Shown piece after piece: positions 1 to 9,304 of a DNA stretch of 21,104 nt. Position numbers and translations under genes: made by a program. How positions within the stretch are numbered: position 1 is the stretch's first letter; each line of letters begins with the position of its first letter. The notes beneath the pieces are model-generated. The model saw only the letters and a program-made list of their open reading frames with translations, did no database searches and was not told the origin of the DNA. Origin of the DNA: Gnetum montanum (taxonomy: Eukaryota > Streptophyta > Gnetopsida > Gnetales > Gnetaceae); assembly GCA_015680685.1 (NCBI GenBank), contig MNCI01009426.1, forward strand, positions 1 to 21,104, read 5' to 3'.

Positions 1-93
1 TACCACAACTAGTCCATCTGCGGAGTTCGACCGGATCATGCGTACGACGTTCATTTCGTATGGTTGAGTGTAGGGGTACCTCGCCACTCATCA
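1..93 (+). repeat. 3' end of an LTR, same family as the 8473-18189 element
   Basis: This stretch aligns with the last ~90 bases of the LTR that ends at 9303. The shared core includes GGTTGAGTGTAGGGGTACCT and the terminal CCACTCATCA, with scattered substitutions and small indels. The terminal CATCA is the inverted partner of the TGATG that opens the 3' LTR at 17568. What follows (GTTAGTATAC) is not a primer-binding site, so this is the outer end of a 3' LTR or of a solo LTR. The next five bases, GTTAG, would be one copy of the target duplication. The other copy lies outside the window. Confidence 0.85.
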
Positions 94-1182
94 GTTAGTA
101 TACATAAAGCATTGAAAATCATCATCTAAATCATAATCTGCAATCATGGCCAAGAAAGAAAATAATTCTTCTGTAAAAATACTAATATCATTAGCTATTA
201 TATTAGTATAAGCAAAATGGACAAAAGAATTTTATTCAACATTCTTAGTTTCTATACTAATTTCTAAATACTCTAATTAGTTTTGTATTTTATCCAATTG
301 AGCTTTTAATTTATCAAACCTATAACAAGTGATCTCTGGCTTGAATCTAGTGGTGTAATTTTTTAAATTTTCATCTTCCTTCTTCTTTGAACACTTAGCA
401 ATCATATTACCTATCTCATCATAATAATAATAATAATAATATTTTGTTTGCTTCTTACCAACCTTGATATTTTTTATCCTTATAATATTTTTAGCAAGAT
501 TATCAATCTTCTTATCAAAATATAAATATGATATTGATGGTTCCTCCTTATGCTTAATTCTTTAGCTTCAATTATGATGGTAATTTACTCATTTTTTCTA
601 GAATAACTAGTTCCTCCTTTTCTAATTTTGAAGGCTAAAAGAATACTATAGATCTCAACTGTTATTAATCTAGAAATATATTTTACCACTTCTATGCCTT
701 TATTTGAATCCACTAGGTAAAACAAGAATAAATTTTCTAGGAGATTATATCATAAGAATTTACTTCAATAACAATAGTTGTCTCACTAATGATCTCATCT
801 ACTCAGTTGAAGAAATTGCTAATATTTTCATTCTCTTATATTCTCAAAGCATTAAAATATACAAATAAAGGTAGCAATTTAAACTTCTTCATATTATCAT
901 CTCCTTCATAAATACCTTGAAGATGCTCCCATAATTCTTTGGCTAACTGAAGATGTGTAATCTTCATACACACTACTCTATCTAAGCCACATCCAAGCTA
1001 TAGATGAATGTGTTCATAGCTTAGGAATCATGTACAAAATTATTGATTTCTTTGCTAACTACCTTCAAGACATCATCAGCATGAGCTAGAAGATGTGTCT
1101 TCATCTTGAACTTTCATAGAGGATAATTTGAGCCATAGAATCATGGTGCTTTGTTAGATGATAAGCCTTGATCTTGTGCCAT
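94..1182 (-). pseudogene. Ty1/copia gag relic (UBN2-type capsid)
   Basis: Read on the minus strand from an ATG at 1182, the translation has the usual order of a plant copia Gag. An N-terminal FYGSNYP motif is followed by a lysine-rich KFKMKTHLL helix, then THLQLAKELWEHLQGIYEGD, which resembles the core of UBN2 capsids, then an ENENISNF segment. Near 380-445 a degraded zinc knuckle keeps DEIGNMIAKC, but its first cysteines read tyrosine and its histidine reads asparagine. In-frame stops occur where tryptophan is expected, and there is at least one frameshift near 990. The reading continues as coding-like sequence to the LTR junction at 93, so that LTR was inserted into this element. The relic cannot make Gag. 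Confidence 0.8.
421..442. repeat. (ATA)n microsatellite inside the copia zinc knuckle
   Basis: About seven ATA units. On the minus strand they read as a run of tyrosine codons (TAT) exactly where the first cysteines of the Gag zinc knuckle are expected. Confidence 0.9.
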
Positions 1183-1234
1183 GTCTAGGACAATGATAAA
1201 GTACAACATAGATGATTAAGTTAAGAGGTATTAA

Positions 1235-1252
1235 CTAGACTCTAAAACACCA
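1235..1252 (-). other. Possible decayed primer-binding site of the copia element
   Basis: On the minus strand this reads TGGTGTTTTAGAGTCTAG, about 55 bases upstream of the Gag ATG. It resembles the initiator-Met tRNA primer site of plant copia elements (TGGTATCAGAGC) with a small insertion and two changes. Position and orientation fit, but the match is weak. Confidence 0.35.
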
Positions 1253-1464
1253 CAAAAATTTTCATGTTATATTCCATTTTCATCATGTAACTTTCACCAC
1301 ATGAAACCCGAGGTAAAAATTCATTGTAAATGTGAAGAGTGTGATCCACAGTGGGTAGTTTCACATACCATATACTTTTGGGGTTGAAAAATGTCTCATG
1401 GGTGGTCAAAGCCTTATTTTCCAAGTGAAAAAAGTCACCTAGTATCTATATTTGGGCTTTGTTT

Positions 1465-1496
1465 GGGGGGTAGGGAAAGGGGAGGATGGGGATGGG
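1465..1496 (+). other. G-quadruplex-forming motif
   Basis: Five runs of three or more G are separated by loops of 2, 3, 5 and 2 bases (GGGGGG TA GGG AAA GGGG AGGAT GGGG AT GGG). This meets the canonical G3+N1-7 rule. The G-rich strand is antisense to the copia transcript. Confidence 0.75.
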
Positions 1497-1607
1497 TTAA
1501 AAATGTCTTTTGGAATGCCAAAAATGACAATTTAATGGGTTTTATGGGGGTATACATTTTTATACACTAGAAACACTTGCAAGAGGGTAGATCTCACCTT
1601 TGCCTAG

Positions 1608-1765
1608 CATGGAAAGGTGGGGAGTTTTTCCTCAACTTGGAAACTTTTCCCCTGGTCTGAAGGCTACATGCTCATCTTGGAAACCTTTCCCCCTCAGCAT
1701 GGAAGTTTCACCCCATCATGGAGTCTCCACCCCCAATGTGGAAATTGCATCCTCCTTGCATGGGA
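1608..1765. repeat. Degenerate ~20-bp tandem repeat
   Basis: The motif CATGGAA or CTTGGAA, followed by a C-rich tract, recurs at 1608, 1636, 1676, 1698, 1717, 1736 and 1759. Spacings are 28, 40 (two units), 22, 19, 19 and 23 bases. It is too regular for chance but diverged. Confidence 0.6.
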
Positions 1766-1998
1766 ACCACACTAGCAAAATTTCAACACTTCATGTATTT
1801 CAACATTGACAAGCCACTTCAGCAAGTATGGTGGAGAGCTCAATGTGAAAGATTTATCTCCAGAATGGAAGGTGTGCCCTTGTTACTATTTATAGTAAAT
1901 GAAATGGCCATTGGGGGAAGGCACTTAGTATATATGGTAAACCCCAAAATTTTGGCACCCATCTCACTTGAATGAGGTAGAAATTTGTAGCAATTTGG

Positions 1999-2046
1999 CA
2001 GCCAATTTGCAGCCAAATTATAGCCAAATCATAGCCATTTTATAGT
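1999..2046. repeat. Short tandem repeat, ~12-bp unit
   Basis: Four to five units of the form CAGCCAATTTG / TAGCCAAATCA stand head to tail. Confidence 0.6.
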
Positions 2047-2450
2047 CCCATTCATGGCCTAATACCTACAAAACCTACCTCCAACACAATTTACAAGTTT
2101 TATGATTTTTCATGGTTCAACACTTTGGTAGTTCCACACTTTTGCAATCCAAGATCATTGGCATTGGATACACAATTCAATAATTTGTTTACAATTCTAA
2201 ACTTGGGCATTCTCAAGTACTCAAGAGCTCTTGTAAGTTCCCACACTTGTATCCTCTTGAACCTAGCATAGGAACCCTATGACCTTGTGACCTTGTAACC
2301 CCCTTTGGGATTTGTGAGTTTCCAAGCTCCACATTATACTTATAGGATTTTCAACTCCCAGCATAGAGCACTTGGGCAACTTGGATTCTTTACACTTCAC
2401 AATGCCTACCATAGCCAATGTTGTAGATATGAGATTGTAGCACTACAGGT

Positions 2451-3147
2451 TCAATAGCATCGAGAGTGGTAGGAAATTTGAATCATGGAGTTGACTAGAT
2501 TAACTTCAATGGATCCTAAATCCAAATCCAAGTGAACCTCCTTGTTGTCCACTCAGGAACCATTTGTACACATTTCTCTAGCTTATTCTTTATTCTTTCC
2601 TAATAAAGTTTTAAGTTTCTGGTTTTGTGTACAAAATATAATTGTTTATTTTCCATGCATTATTTATATTTTCATTAGTTTTTTAATTCCATTTCATTAC
2701 ACTATTTTGTAAACCCTTCAAGTCCTTGGTTAATCTACTAGACTGACTAGGGCACCCTGATTCCCATTTTCATGAAGGCCCTAGGGATCTAAGGTTGAGG
2801 ACTACTATGGACTAGATCCATCAATCTTCATTACACTGATCAATTTTTCTAATTGTAATAGTTTTCTTAGCACTAAAAGGAGGGCCTCTACTCAATTTCT
2901 ATCCAAAAATCTATTAGACATATTTCCAATGTTGTCTTTTAGCAGTAAATTTGCATTTTTGCAACCAAGACCTTTGAAATCCAACATTTTCATTACCCTT
3001 CCTATAGTAAAAACCTCAGCATTGAACCAAACCTCAGCTAGTAGCATAGCAATAGTTTCTCCAGTGGCATCATAGCAAGCTTCAGCATAACCCAACCTAC
3101 CTCTTTGCCACATGGCACATGATCCACACTTCATGCTAATCCTAAGC
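2451..3147. other. Non-coding, AT-rich; no gene seen
   Basis: All frames are broken and no recognised protein motif appears. The run of TTTATT-rich DNA at 2590-2700 and the dense CAGCAT/TAGCA motifs at 3010-3110 look like LTR or leader sequence of an old element. No paired copy is in the window to prove this. Confidence 0.4.
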
Positions 3148-3156
3148 CTATAAATA
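3148..3156 (+). promoter_or_regulatory. TATA box of a putative LTR promoter
   Basis: CTATAAATA followed by a C-rich stretch about 30 bases before an open, repetitive leader. It matches the TATA sequence and context of the LTRs at 8582 and 17667. It lies about 1.3 kb upstream of the gag relic on the same strand, so it may be the promoter of that element. Confidence 0.4.
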
Positions 3157-4439
3157 CCCCCACATTTCACATCCTAGGGGTTGGTAATTCATTCTAGTCG
3201 TGGACATTTGAAGCATTGGCTAGAAAAATCCAAGTAGCAGTTAGCATCTTAGAGCACCACTTAGCACCCAAGACACCTTGAGCACCCTATACACTAGATC
3301 ATATTAGCACCTTGGCAACACCTATGCATCCCACTCAGCATCGCAGTGCATCACAAACCCATAGGACATTGCAATAGCCAACCAAGTAGGCATGGATCTT
3401 GTAGTGAACATCAGTCGTCACCTCAGGACATCCCCAGAGACTCTCGCTATCCTACTACTATGCCTATCTGTACACCAGGTACCTTTGTAAAGCTCATTTG
3501 TAATTGTTACACTCCCTGTCTAGGGTGGTATCATCCTTTCTTTCTCTCAAACCTTGTTGCATTTTAAGCATTTCCTCTATTTCATTTTAAGAATTTTTTG
3601 ACATTCAGTATTGCATTCACACTTTTTCATTATTTTACACATTTTTTGCACACTTGCACCACCATTCTCATGCTGAGAAACCCCACTACGCTTAGGCCTA
3701 GTTGGCCTTGGTACTACCGAGAACACCATCTACACTCACATTTTTATCTAACCATGCCACACTCGGTTGCACCTGATACCTTGGTTGTAATTGAGGAAGT
3801 TCCTATTTGATCAACAAGATCCTTTAGGGCACTCTGCCTCTATTTCCTAGCAAAGGACCTCACATGGAGGTGGGGTTGAGGCTATGTGCCCACAAACCCC
3901 TTAGCATTCTAGTTGTTGATGTTTTTAGTCATCACAATCACATCACCTTCATTTAATGCTTTTGTTTTCTTCATGGGCATGGTGCAACCATATTCCACTC
4001 CTTTCTACCCTACAATGGTTGGTCTCACATTGGTTATAGTTGCATATGAAACTCAATCAATATCATTGCTAATAACCTTTAACACATCAATGTCATTCTC
4101 TAGATAACCTCAATCTATGCAACCATCAACGATGGTTTTTACTAATACAAATCCATTAACTACCCATGTGGGGCCCACCATGGAACCCTAAGAAACTTAG
4201 GGGTCATACACCCCCTTTATTCCTTTTGTGCCTTAGGTATTGGCACAAACATCATTTTCCTTGTTTGACACATAGGCTACAACCATAACATAACCTCTTC
4301 CTTCTATCTGACAACCCATAAGGCCATAACCATATGTGCAAACTGCACTAACCATAGGTGCAAATTGCACAACCAATAAGGCCACCACAATGCTTGGATC
4401 AATCCTTTCAAATGATCTAGGACCTCACAGAGAAATTGA
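3157..4439 (+). other. Leader and 5' untranslated region of the gag-pro relic, mostly non-coding
   Basis: No frame stays open with a recognisable domain. T-rich DNA at 3480-3660 resembles R-U5 sequence. The LTR end and primer-binding site could not be fixed. From about 4110 the text turns proline- and threonine-rich in one frame, as gag N-termini often are, but stops make this uncertain. Confidence 0.35.
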
Positions 4440-5560
4440 GGAGGCTTAAAGCCTTTACTTCTCAAAGTATTAAGATTATGAATTTCTATTAGGATGATCT
4501 AATCTATCCTACAGTCCCATAATTAATGCTTATTCCTAATGTCCCTATTCCCTTGTTTAGCAAGTAGAATGAAGAAGGTAACCCTAATGATCACCTTAAG
4601 AACCTTTTGATAAGAATGCTTACTCTTATAGCCATGACCTCATCATGGGGATTTTTCCTATGTTCTTGACTAGGAAAGCACTTGATTGGTACCACACATT
4701 AACTAAGAGATCCATAACCTCTTTGGAGAACTTGATTGTCCAATTTTTCAGCCAATTCAAGTATAACTTGAAGCTTGATACAATGTTTGACCACCTCATG
4801 AAGGTCAAGCAAAGATCCTTAGAGCCCATGTAGAAATTCATTCAATGATGGAATGGACTATTGAATAAAATACTAAAACTCATCATTGAGGCCCACTTGT
4901 TGGACATATTTAAAGGAGTAGTTAATGACTTCAATAAGTCCAAGCTCTACTATGTTAACCCACAGTCCCTCAGCCAAGCATTTTGTGAAACTAAAAAATG
5001 TAGAAGATGTTGTAGAGGTTAGTCATGATCTTGACTACATAGCATGCAAAAATAAACATACATGGAGAGACAAAGAGAAAAAAAATAAAATGGTACAATT
5101 GTAGCAACTGTAATCAAATAAGCAAAGACCATAACTTAGGGATCAAAGGCCAACCCACCCAAGGTCCCCATTGATGAGTGCAATAACCAACACTCAACCT
5201 TTGGGGCTAATACATTGACAACAACTAGTTCTAACTTTCAAACAAAGGATAGGTCCAAATACACTACCTTACCTATGAAACAATTTGAGTTAGTATACCA
5301 ACTATTAAAGATAGGATGCATGCAACACAAATGAATGACCGAAGCTACTCAAAAGAAACATGAGAAGTTATGAAAAATAGCCAAAAATCCCTCTTGGGAA
5401 ACAAAGGATGATCCCAAACTACCTAGGTACTTCAAATTATACCATTTCTAGCATTATCACTAATTTCTAGGTCATGACACAAACTTCTACCTTGAATTGA
5501 AGGATGACTTACAGAGGATGATAGATAAGGTGGAGCTAGTCTTAGATGCTTCCAACTCAA
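4440..5560 (+). pseudogene. Tat/Ogre-type gag relic (Ty3/gypsy capsid)
   Basis: The ancestral product is the capsid polyprotein of an OTA-clade Ty3/gypsy element. The N-terminal part reads NPNDHLKNLLIRML, then the frame shifts by one near 4640 to FPMFLTRKALDWYHTL, SITSLENL and FFSQFKYNL. This order is that of the Retrotrans_gag domain. Further on, RSKYTTLPMKQFELVYQLL (about 5250) and FLGHDTNFYLELKDDLQRMI (about 5470) match the conserved C-terminal part of Tat gags, which normally carries a Cys/His motif around GHDT. Here the cysteines are lost. Many TAG/TGA stops are present, so no protein can be made. A protease relic follows on the same strand. Confidence 0.75.
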
Positions 5561-5849
5561 TTCTACCATAAAATTAGTTGATGCAAGTCTATAAAGACCT
5601 ATTAAATGCTAATGATAGCCCTTATGTTATTTTAGTATTCAACACTAATGATGATTGGAGATTTGCAAGAGAACCATTTGTGATTCAAGTACCCCTCTAT
5701 AATTATAGGGCATCTTTAGCTTCCTACATCTTAAGATCCTCCTTTTTAATAAGATTATCATTACAAGTTCCTCTGAGAAACATTTTTGTCATTATGGTGT
5801 CCTAGCCTAAGATAAGACAACCAATCATACCTCACATGTGTAAAGATTT
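5561..5849 (+). other. Gag-protease linker of the same relic
   Basis: Partly open reading (5578-5805) with PFVIQVPLYNY, which resembles the short VIQVP... motif that precedes the protease in Tat/Ogre polyproteins. It is too decayed to assign more. Confidence 0.4.
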
Positions 5850-7145
5850 CCTATGATGGCCAATGCTATTGCCTCTTCCTCACAAGAAATGGCTAGCAAC
5901 CAAAAAACGTTAGCCAAAGAAAGGAAGAAGCATAAGAAAAAGCTTGAAAATAAGGGTGACAAGCAAATGGAGGCATAAAAGCAAGTGGACATATTGAATC
6001 CCACTTACACTTTGGCTATACCCATGACCTCCTCTTCCCAACCCACTTCAACTAATATAGAAAAAGAGGACATTGAAGCCCATAACTAGATTAATGAAGA
6101 AAATCCCCAACAACCACAATCTAATGCTGAAGTTCACATTTTGGGGGCCATGGAGGAAGTAAAGCATAATCAAGGTGACAAGCCCATGCCCAATAATAAG
6201 AACTTCCTTAGTGCAATGAAATAAGTCAAGCAATCCCTCAAGTAGAAGAATACAACTTTAAGCTCATATGACATGATCATGACTTCTACCACACATCATG
6301 AGATGTTAGTCAAAATGTTGACTCTATCCCCATTATCCCCACTAATAAGGAAGCCATCCATGTAGTGATGATTCCTCCCTCACCAAGAAAGGAGAAGTCA
6401 ACATCCTTAACATTTCATGATAGCAAAATCAAGGCTATTTCCCAAAATGGTGAACTACAAACCCTCTATTTATAACTGTATGCATAAGACAATTTAAAGT
6501 ACATCACATGCATGTTAATGATGGAGCCACAATCAACATCATCCCATACATCATTGTTGAATGCTTAGGCTTAACTAGGTAGATACAACCTACAACTACT
6601 ATGACTCTCAAATCCTTCAATGAATCAAGAGTTGGTGTCAAGGGGTCTATCTTCTTGGATTTTGTAGTAGGATAGCAATTCCTCATGGCCTATAATTTCT
6701 TGGCAGTGGAAGAGATACAAGGATTCAACCTTATCCTAGAAAGGCCTTGGTTGACTCAATTACAAGCTATGTCCTCTCCCATTCATTAAGAAATTCAGCT
6801 TCCTTAAAGGGAGGTAAAATTATCATTCATAGTGATAATGTGATACCCTTGGTTTTTAACAATGTAAACATAAAGCAGGGGTCTAAAGTGGAGCTTCAAG
6901 AAAAAGTTCCCAGCCATGAAATCCAACAACCCAAAAGAGAGCAAAAACCCAATAATCATAATGATAAGAAACAGGATGCATTATTGGATGAACTCCCTTT
7001 TAGCATCATTAGTGAAGGTGATGGAGAATATAAGCTTGTGTGGAACAAACCTTACTCATTTTCTAATCTTGCAAAGGTTAGGAAGAATCCACATAAGTCA
7101 AGTAACATTTCCATCCCATACCCTTATAACCAAATAGGCATATAG
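5850..7145 (+). pseudogene. Tat/Ogre-type aspartic protease relic; pol absent
   Basis: A lysine-rich segment (5900-5960) leads into the retropepsin-like domain at about 6400-6800. It reads LTFHDSKIKAIS, then VNDGATINIIPY with the catalytic-loop aspartate codon at 6520-6522, TMTLKSFNES, and finally NLILERPWL (about 6729-6755), the place of the LGRPWI motif in Ogre/Tat proteases. The loop is D-G-A rather than D-T/S-G. After a frameshift the reading continues as KGGKIIIHSD and an open 132-codon frame to a stop at 7145. In complete Tat elements, reverse transcriptase follows directly. Here non-coding repeats follow, so pol was deleted or never present. Stops at 6590 and 6674 confirm decay. Confidence 0.75.
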
Positions 7146-7351
7146 CTGAACTTTTCTTTTGCAATTTTTTATATCTTTTTACGCATTTTTGTTTTACTCT
7201 TTATTCACATAACCTATGAATATGGCCTAAGTTTCTACTTTAATTGGAATTTGTACTTATTTATTATAGCTTTCATTACTTTTACTCATATTATAAGCAT
7301 TAAAAGCCTTTTAAATATATATTTATTTTTCATCACTAGTCTTCTAAGATT
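7146..7351. other. AT-rich non-coding DNA after the gag-pro relic
   Basis: Long T-rich runs (TTTTTTATATC, TTTTTGTTTTAC) with no open frame. It resembles the T-rich stretch after integrase at 15660-15760 in the neighbouring element. Confidence 0.5.
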
Positions 7352-7606
7352 CTAAACTAGCATCATGGCCCATCATTACATTAAACTAGTAAAGATATTC
7401 ACACAACATGGCCCATTATGGCCTTAAACTAGTAAAGATTATCACACAACATGGCTTGCTATGGCCTTAATTTGGAAAAATCATAGTCTACTAAAACCCT
7501 AAATTGGTGCTATAGTTCGCTAAGACATCAAACTAGTAATATGACCTACCATAGCCTTAAACTAGGAACATAGCCACAATCACATGATATGACCTGCTAT
7601 AGCCTT
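7352..7606. repeat. Tandem repeat, ~43-bp unit
   Basis: Two clear 43-base copies stand at 7381-7423 and 7424-7466, beginning TTAAACTAGTAAAGAT and ending ATGGCC. A partial copy precedes them at 7352 and diverged copies follow, the last at 7557-7604. Tandem repeats in the 3' part are known in Tat-lineage elements. Confidence 0.75.
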
Positions 7607-7958
7607 ATAGTAGCAACGTAATATAACCTATGCAAACGATGCTCTAAAACTAGCAAATATCTTGGTTATTATTATACTTGTTTTTGTTTAGCCTATTGTT
7701 GCATCAATTAGACATTTAATGTTATAACCAAAACATGAACATAGCCATTCTTAATGTTCACAACATTTAAAACATTTACTACAATTATAGATATATATAG
7801 CCAAAAATAAAATCAAAATTTAAATTTAAAGTTAGAATGTCCACAACATACATAGCCATGGCCACACTATGTGGCAAAAATGGTCAAAAATAATAATCAT
7901 CTATAACATAGTCTTGGCTAATCATAGCCATCAACATGAAAATAAAAAAAATAGCCAA
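7607..7958. other. AT-rich non-coding DNA with AGCCA/ATAGCC motifs
   Basis: No coding potential is seen. The motif ATAGCCA recurs (about 7738, 7797, 7850, 7924, 7951). The same motif is frequent in the non-coding DNA at 19160-20940, on the far side of the inserted element. Confidence 0.5.
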
Positions 7959-8472
7959 CAAGATAAGCTGAGGGAGGCTTTGAGTGACATCCAAAGGAGG
8001 AAGTGGTGAGTCATTCCCACCCTCACCAATGGGATTGCCAATGTCTCTTGAGGCCTAACATGTAACAAAATATAGCTACTTAGTAACCGATAGCCAAAAT
8101 GGTAAACAAAAAGTAAAAATAGAAAATATATCAAACCTATGGAGATTCTAGCTCCATTACTTTTGGGGGTAGATGTGGAAGGCCTTCCTCCAAATGGTGG
8201 AGAATTTGGTCAACTATCATGTTGATCCAATTAACATCTCCATGATCAATATCAGAAAGGATGTCAATCCTATCTATCGTAGACCAAGTAGGTGGCTCTC
8301 GGGCCATAGTAGCCATAGAGGTCTCATCTATAGTTGTGGTAATTTAAGTGGGAGGGTATTACTCCACCATGAGAGTACTTTCAAAATTATAATAAGAACT
8401 CTCCACTTGGATCCCCTAGATGAATAACTCTCTCTTACGTTGTTCAACTAACTCCTCCTTGAGCAACATAAG
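7959..8472 (-). pseudogene. 3' part of a split, intron-bearing antisense ORF (unknown function)
   Basis: Read on the minus strand from the LTR junction, a 112-codon exon (8472-8137) opens with a charged, helix-prone LLKEELVEQRKREL. It continues to TWSTIDRIDILSDIDHGDVN and an acidic/leucine-rich QILHHLEEGLPHLPPK. A GT..AG intron (8136-8055) follows in phase 0. A second exon (8054-7959) reads SRDIGNPIGEGGNDSPLPPL, glycine/proline-rich and probably disordered. Four in-frame stops (TAG, TAA, TAA and a TAG just before the intron) show decay. The likely upstream part is at 18190-19866, across the inserted Athila-like element. I do not recognise the family. The exon end at 7959 is approximate. Confidence 0.6.
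8055..8136 (-). other. Spliceosomal intron (82 bp) in the antisense ORF
   Basis: The donor is GTTTGATATA at 8136. The acceptor is TTACATGTTAG, ending at 8055. A TACTAAG branch-like motif lies about 20 bases before the acceptor, and the intron is T-rich. Removing it joins two open stretches in phase 0. Confidence 0.6.
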
Positions 8473-8497
8473 CTATGGGATGTGATATCACATGGGC

Positions 8498-8567
8498 CAC
8501 AATATTGTGTATTGCATCTCTCGCAATATTACGTCTTCCCCCACAATATCATGTACACAATATCGTG
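8498..8567. promoter_or_regulatory. Four near-palindromic 12-mers in U3
   Basis: CACAATATTGTG (8498-8509, a perfect palindrome), CGCAATATTACG (8522-8533), CACAATATCATG (8542-8553) and CACAATATCGTG (8556-8567) stand just upstream of the TATA box. The 3' LTR has diverged counterparts at 17593, 17624 and 17641. The arrangement suggests a dyad-binding transcription-factor site array; the factor is unknown. Confidence 0.55.
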
Positions 8568-8581
8568 GTCTGCTGCAATGT

Positions 8582-8590
8582 CTATAAATA
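8582..8590 (+). promoter_or_regulatory. TATA box of the 5' LTR
   Basis: CTATAAATA, kept unchanged in the 3' LTR at 17667-17675. It sits directly after the palindromic 12-mer cluster. Confidence 0.8.
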
Positions 8591-8759
8591 AGAGGTGGCT
8601 CTCCCTTGTTTCCCATGCTAGGCCTAGAACATAGTAAAACTCTAGAAGTTTTCCCTCTCTAGAGATAGATTAATTTCCATGTGCCTGCAGTAGGAACTAC
8701 AGAGTGAACGGATCTTTATTCGAGCAGACATTATACCTGAACACAAGTTTGTGTACAAC

Positions 8760-8765
8760 AATAAA
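8760..8765 (+). terminator. Poly(A) signal AATAAA in the LTR
   Basis: AATAAA follows GTGTACAAC and is conserved in the 3' LTR (17757-17762), where it would act in 3' end formation of the genomic RNA. Confidence 0.5.
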
Positions 8766-9304
8766 GATGAACTTCTTGGATAAACCTTGCAGTGCATGGA
8801 ATAGGGTAATTAGGATTTTATTTATTGTTATTTATTATTCATTATTTAAATGCTTTATTAGTCATTAAATTTCTCTCAACCCTTACCTCCTAGTTAAGCG
8901 CCTCAGTACGACCACTTCGACCACGTGCGTTACACTTGGTGATCCTAGCAACGACTAGTGTTTGGTAGCCAAGGCTGCATTGGTTCAGGGTATGAATGGT
9001 AAGTGGGAATGGATGCTGACGCTAGGCTAATTAAGACTTAGTTACATAGTTAAAGTGAGTAATTAGTCTCTTCACCCTTCAACTCAATAGCATAGGAGAT
9101 AAAATCGAAAAGACATAAAAATCATATAACTTAGACTTAGTTAACCATACATCGTGACAACTACAAGTCTAGGAAGACAACAAATGATTAACCTTAAGTG
9201 TTCCATGAGGCGTGTAGGCACTTAGTCTACAGAGTTGGACCAGATCATGCGTGCTATGCTCATATTCATATGGTTGAGTGTAGGGGTACCTCACCACTCA
9301 TCAT

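Larger units (their letters stand above)
1253..2450 (-). other. Non-coding DNA, perhaps the copia 5' LTR and flank
   Basis: No credible coding sequence is seen. If the PBS call at 1235 is right, the copia 5' LTR should begin here and run rightward. A minus-strand TATAAAAA at 1557-1564 lies about 300 bases before the PBS, a plausible spacing for R plus U5. The stretch also holds a G-rich tract (1465-1496), ~20-base degenerate repeats (1608-1765) and 12-base repeats (1999-2046). I cannot place the outer LTR end because the second LTR is not in the window. Confidence 0.3.
8473..9303 (+). repeat. 5' LTR (831 bp)
   Basis: Aligned to the 3' LTR from TGGGATGT (8476 and 17571) to about 9189. The first three bases read CTA instead of TGA, so the terminal TG is mutated or lost here. 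The LTR ends in CACTCATCA. It holds a cluster of CACAATAT-type palindromes, a TATA box (8582-8590) and an AATAAA (8760-8765). Compared with the 3' LTR it carries about 88 extra bases between the TATA box and 8691, in the presumed transcription-start region. Confidence 0.9.

Noticed and set aside
1-93. The tail as the missing end of the truncated 3' LTR at 18189
   Set aside because: It sits 18 kb away beside copia DNA and differs at several sites; a separate insertion is simpler.
2155-2166. TCATTGGCATTG, identical to 12 bases at the LTR/PBS junction at 9301-9312
   Set aside because: The match ends there, no LTR end precedes it, and the next bases do not fit a tRNA; probably chance.
2892-3170. 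92-codon minus-strand ORF
   Set aside because: No recognisable domain; it overlaps an LTR-like promoter region with a plus-strand TATA box and no other sign of coding.
3346-3810. Plus-strand ORFs of 70-73 codons
   Set aside because: Composition is low-complexity leader or LTR sequence; no domain and no conserved motif.
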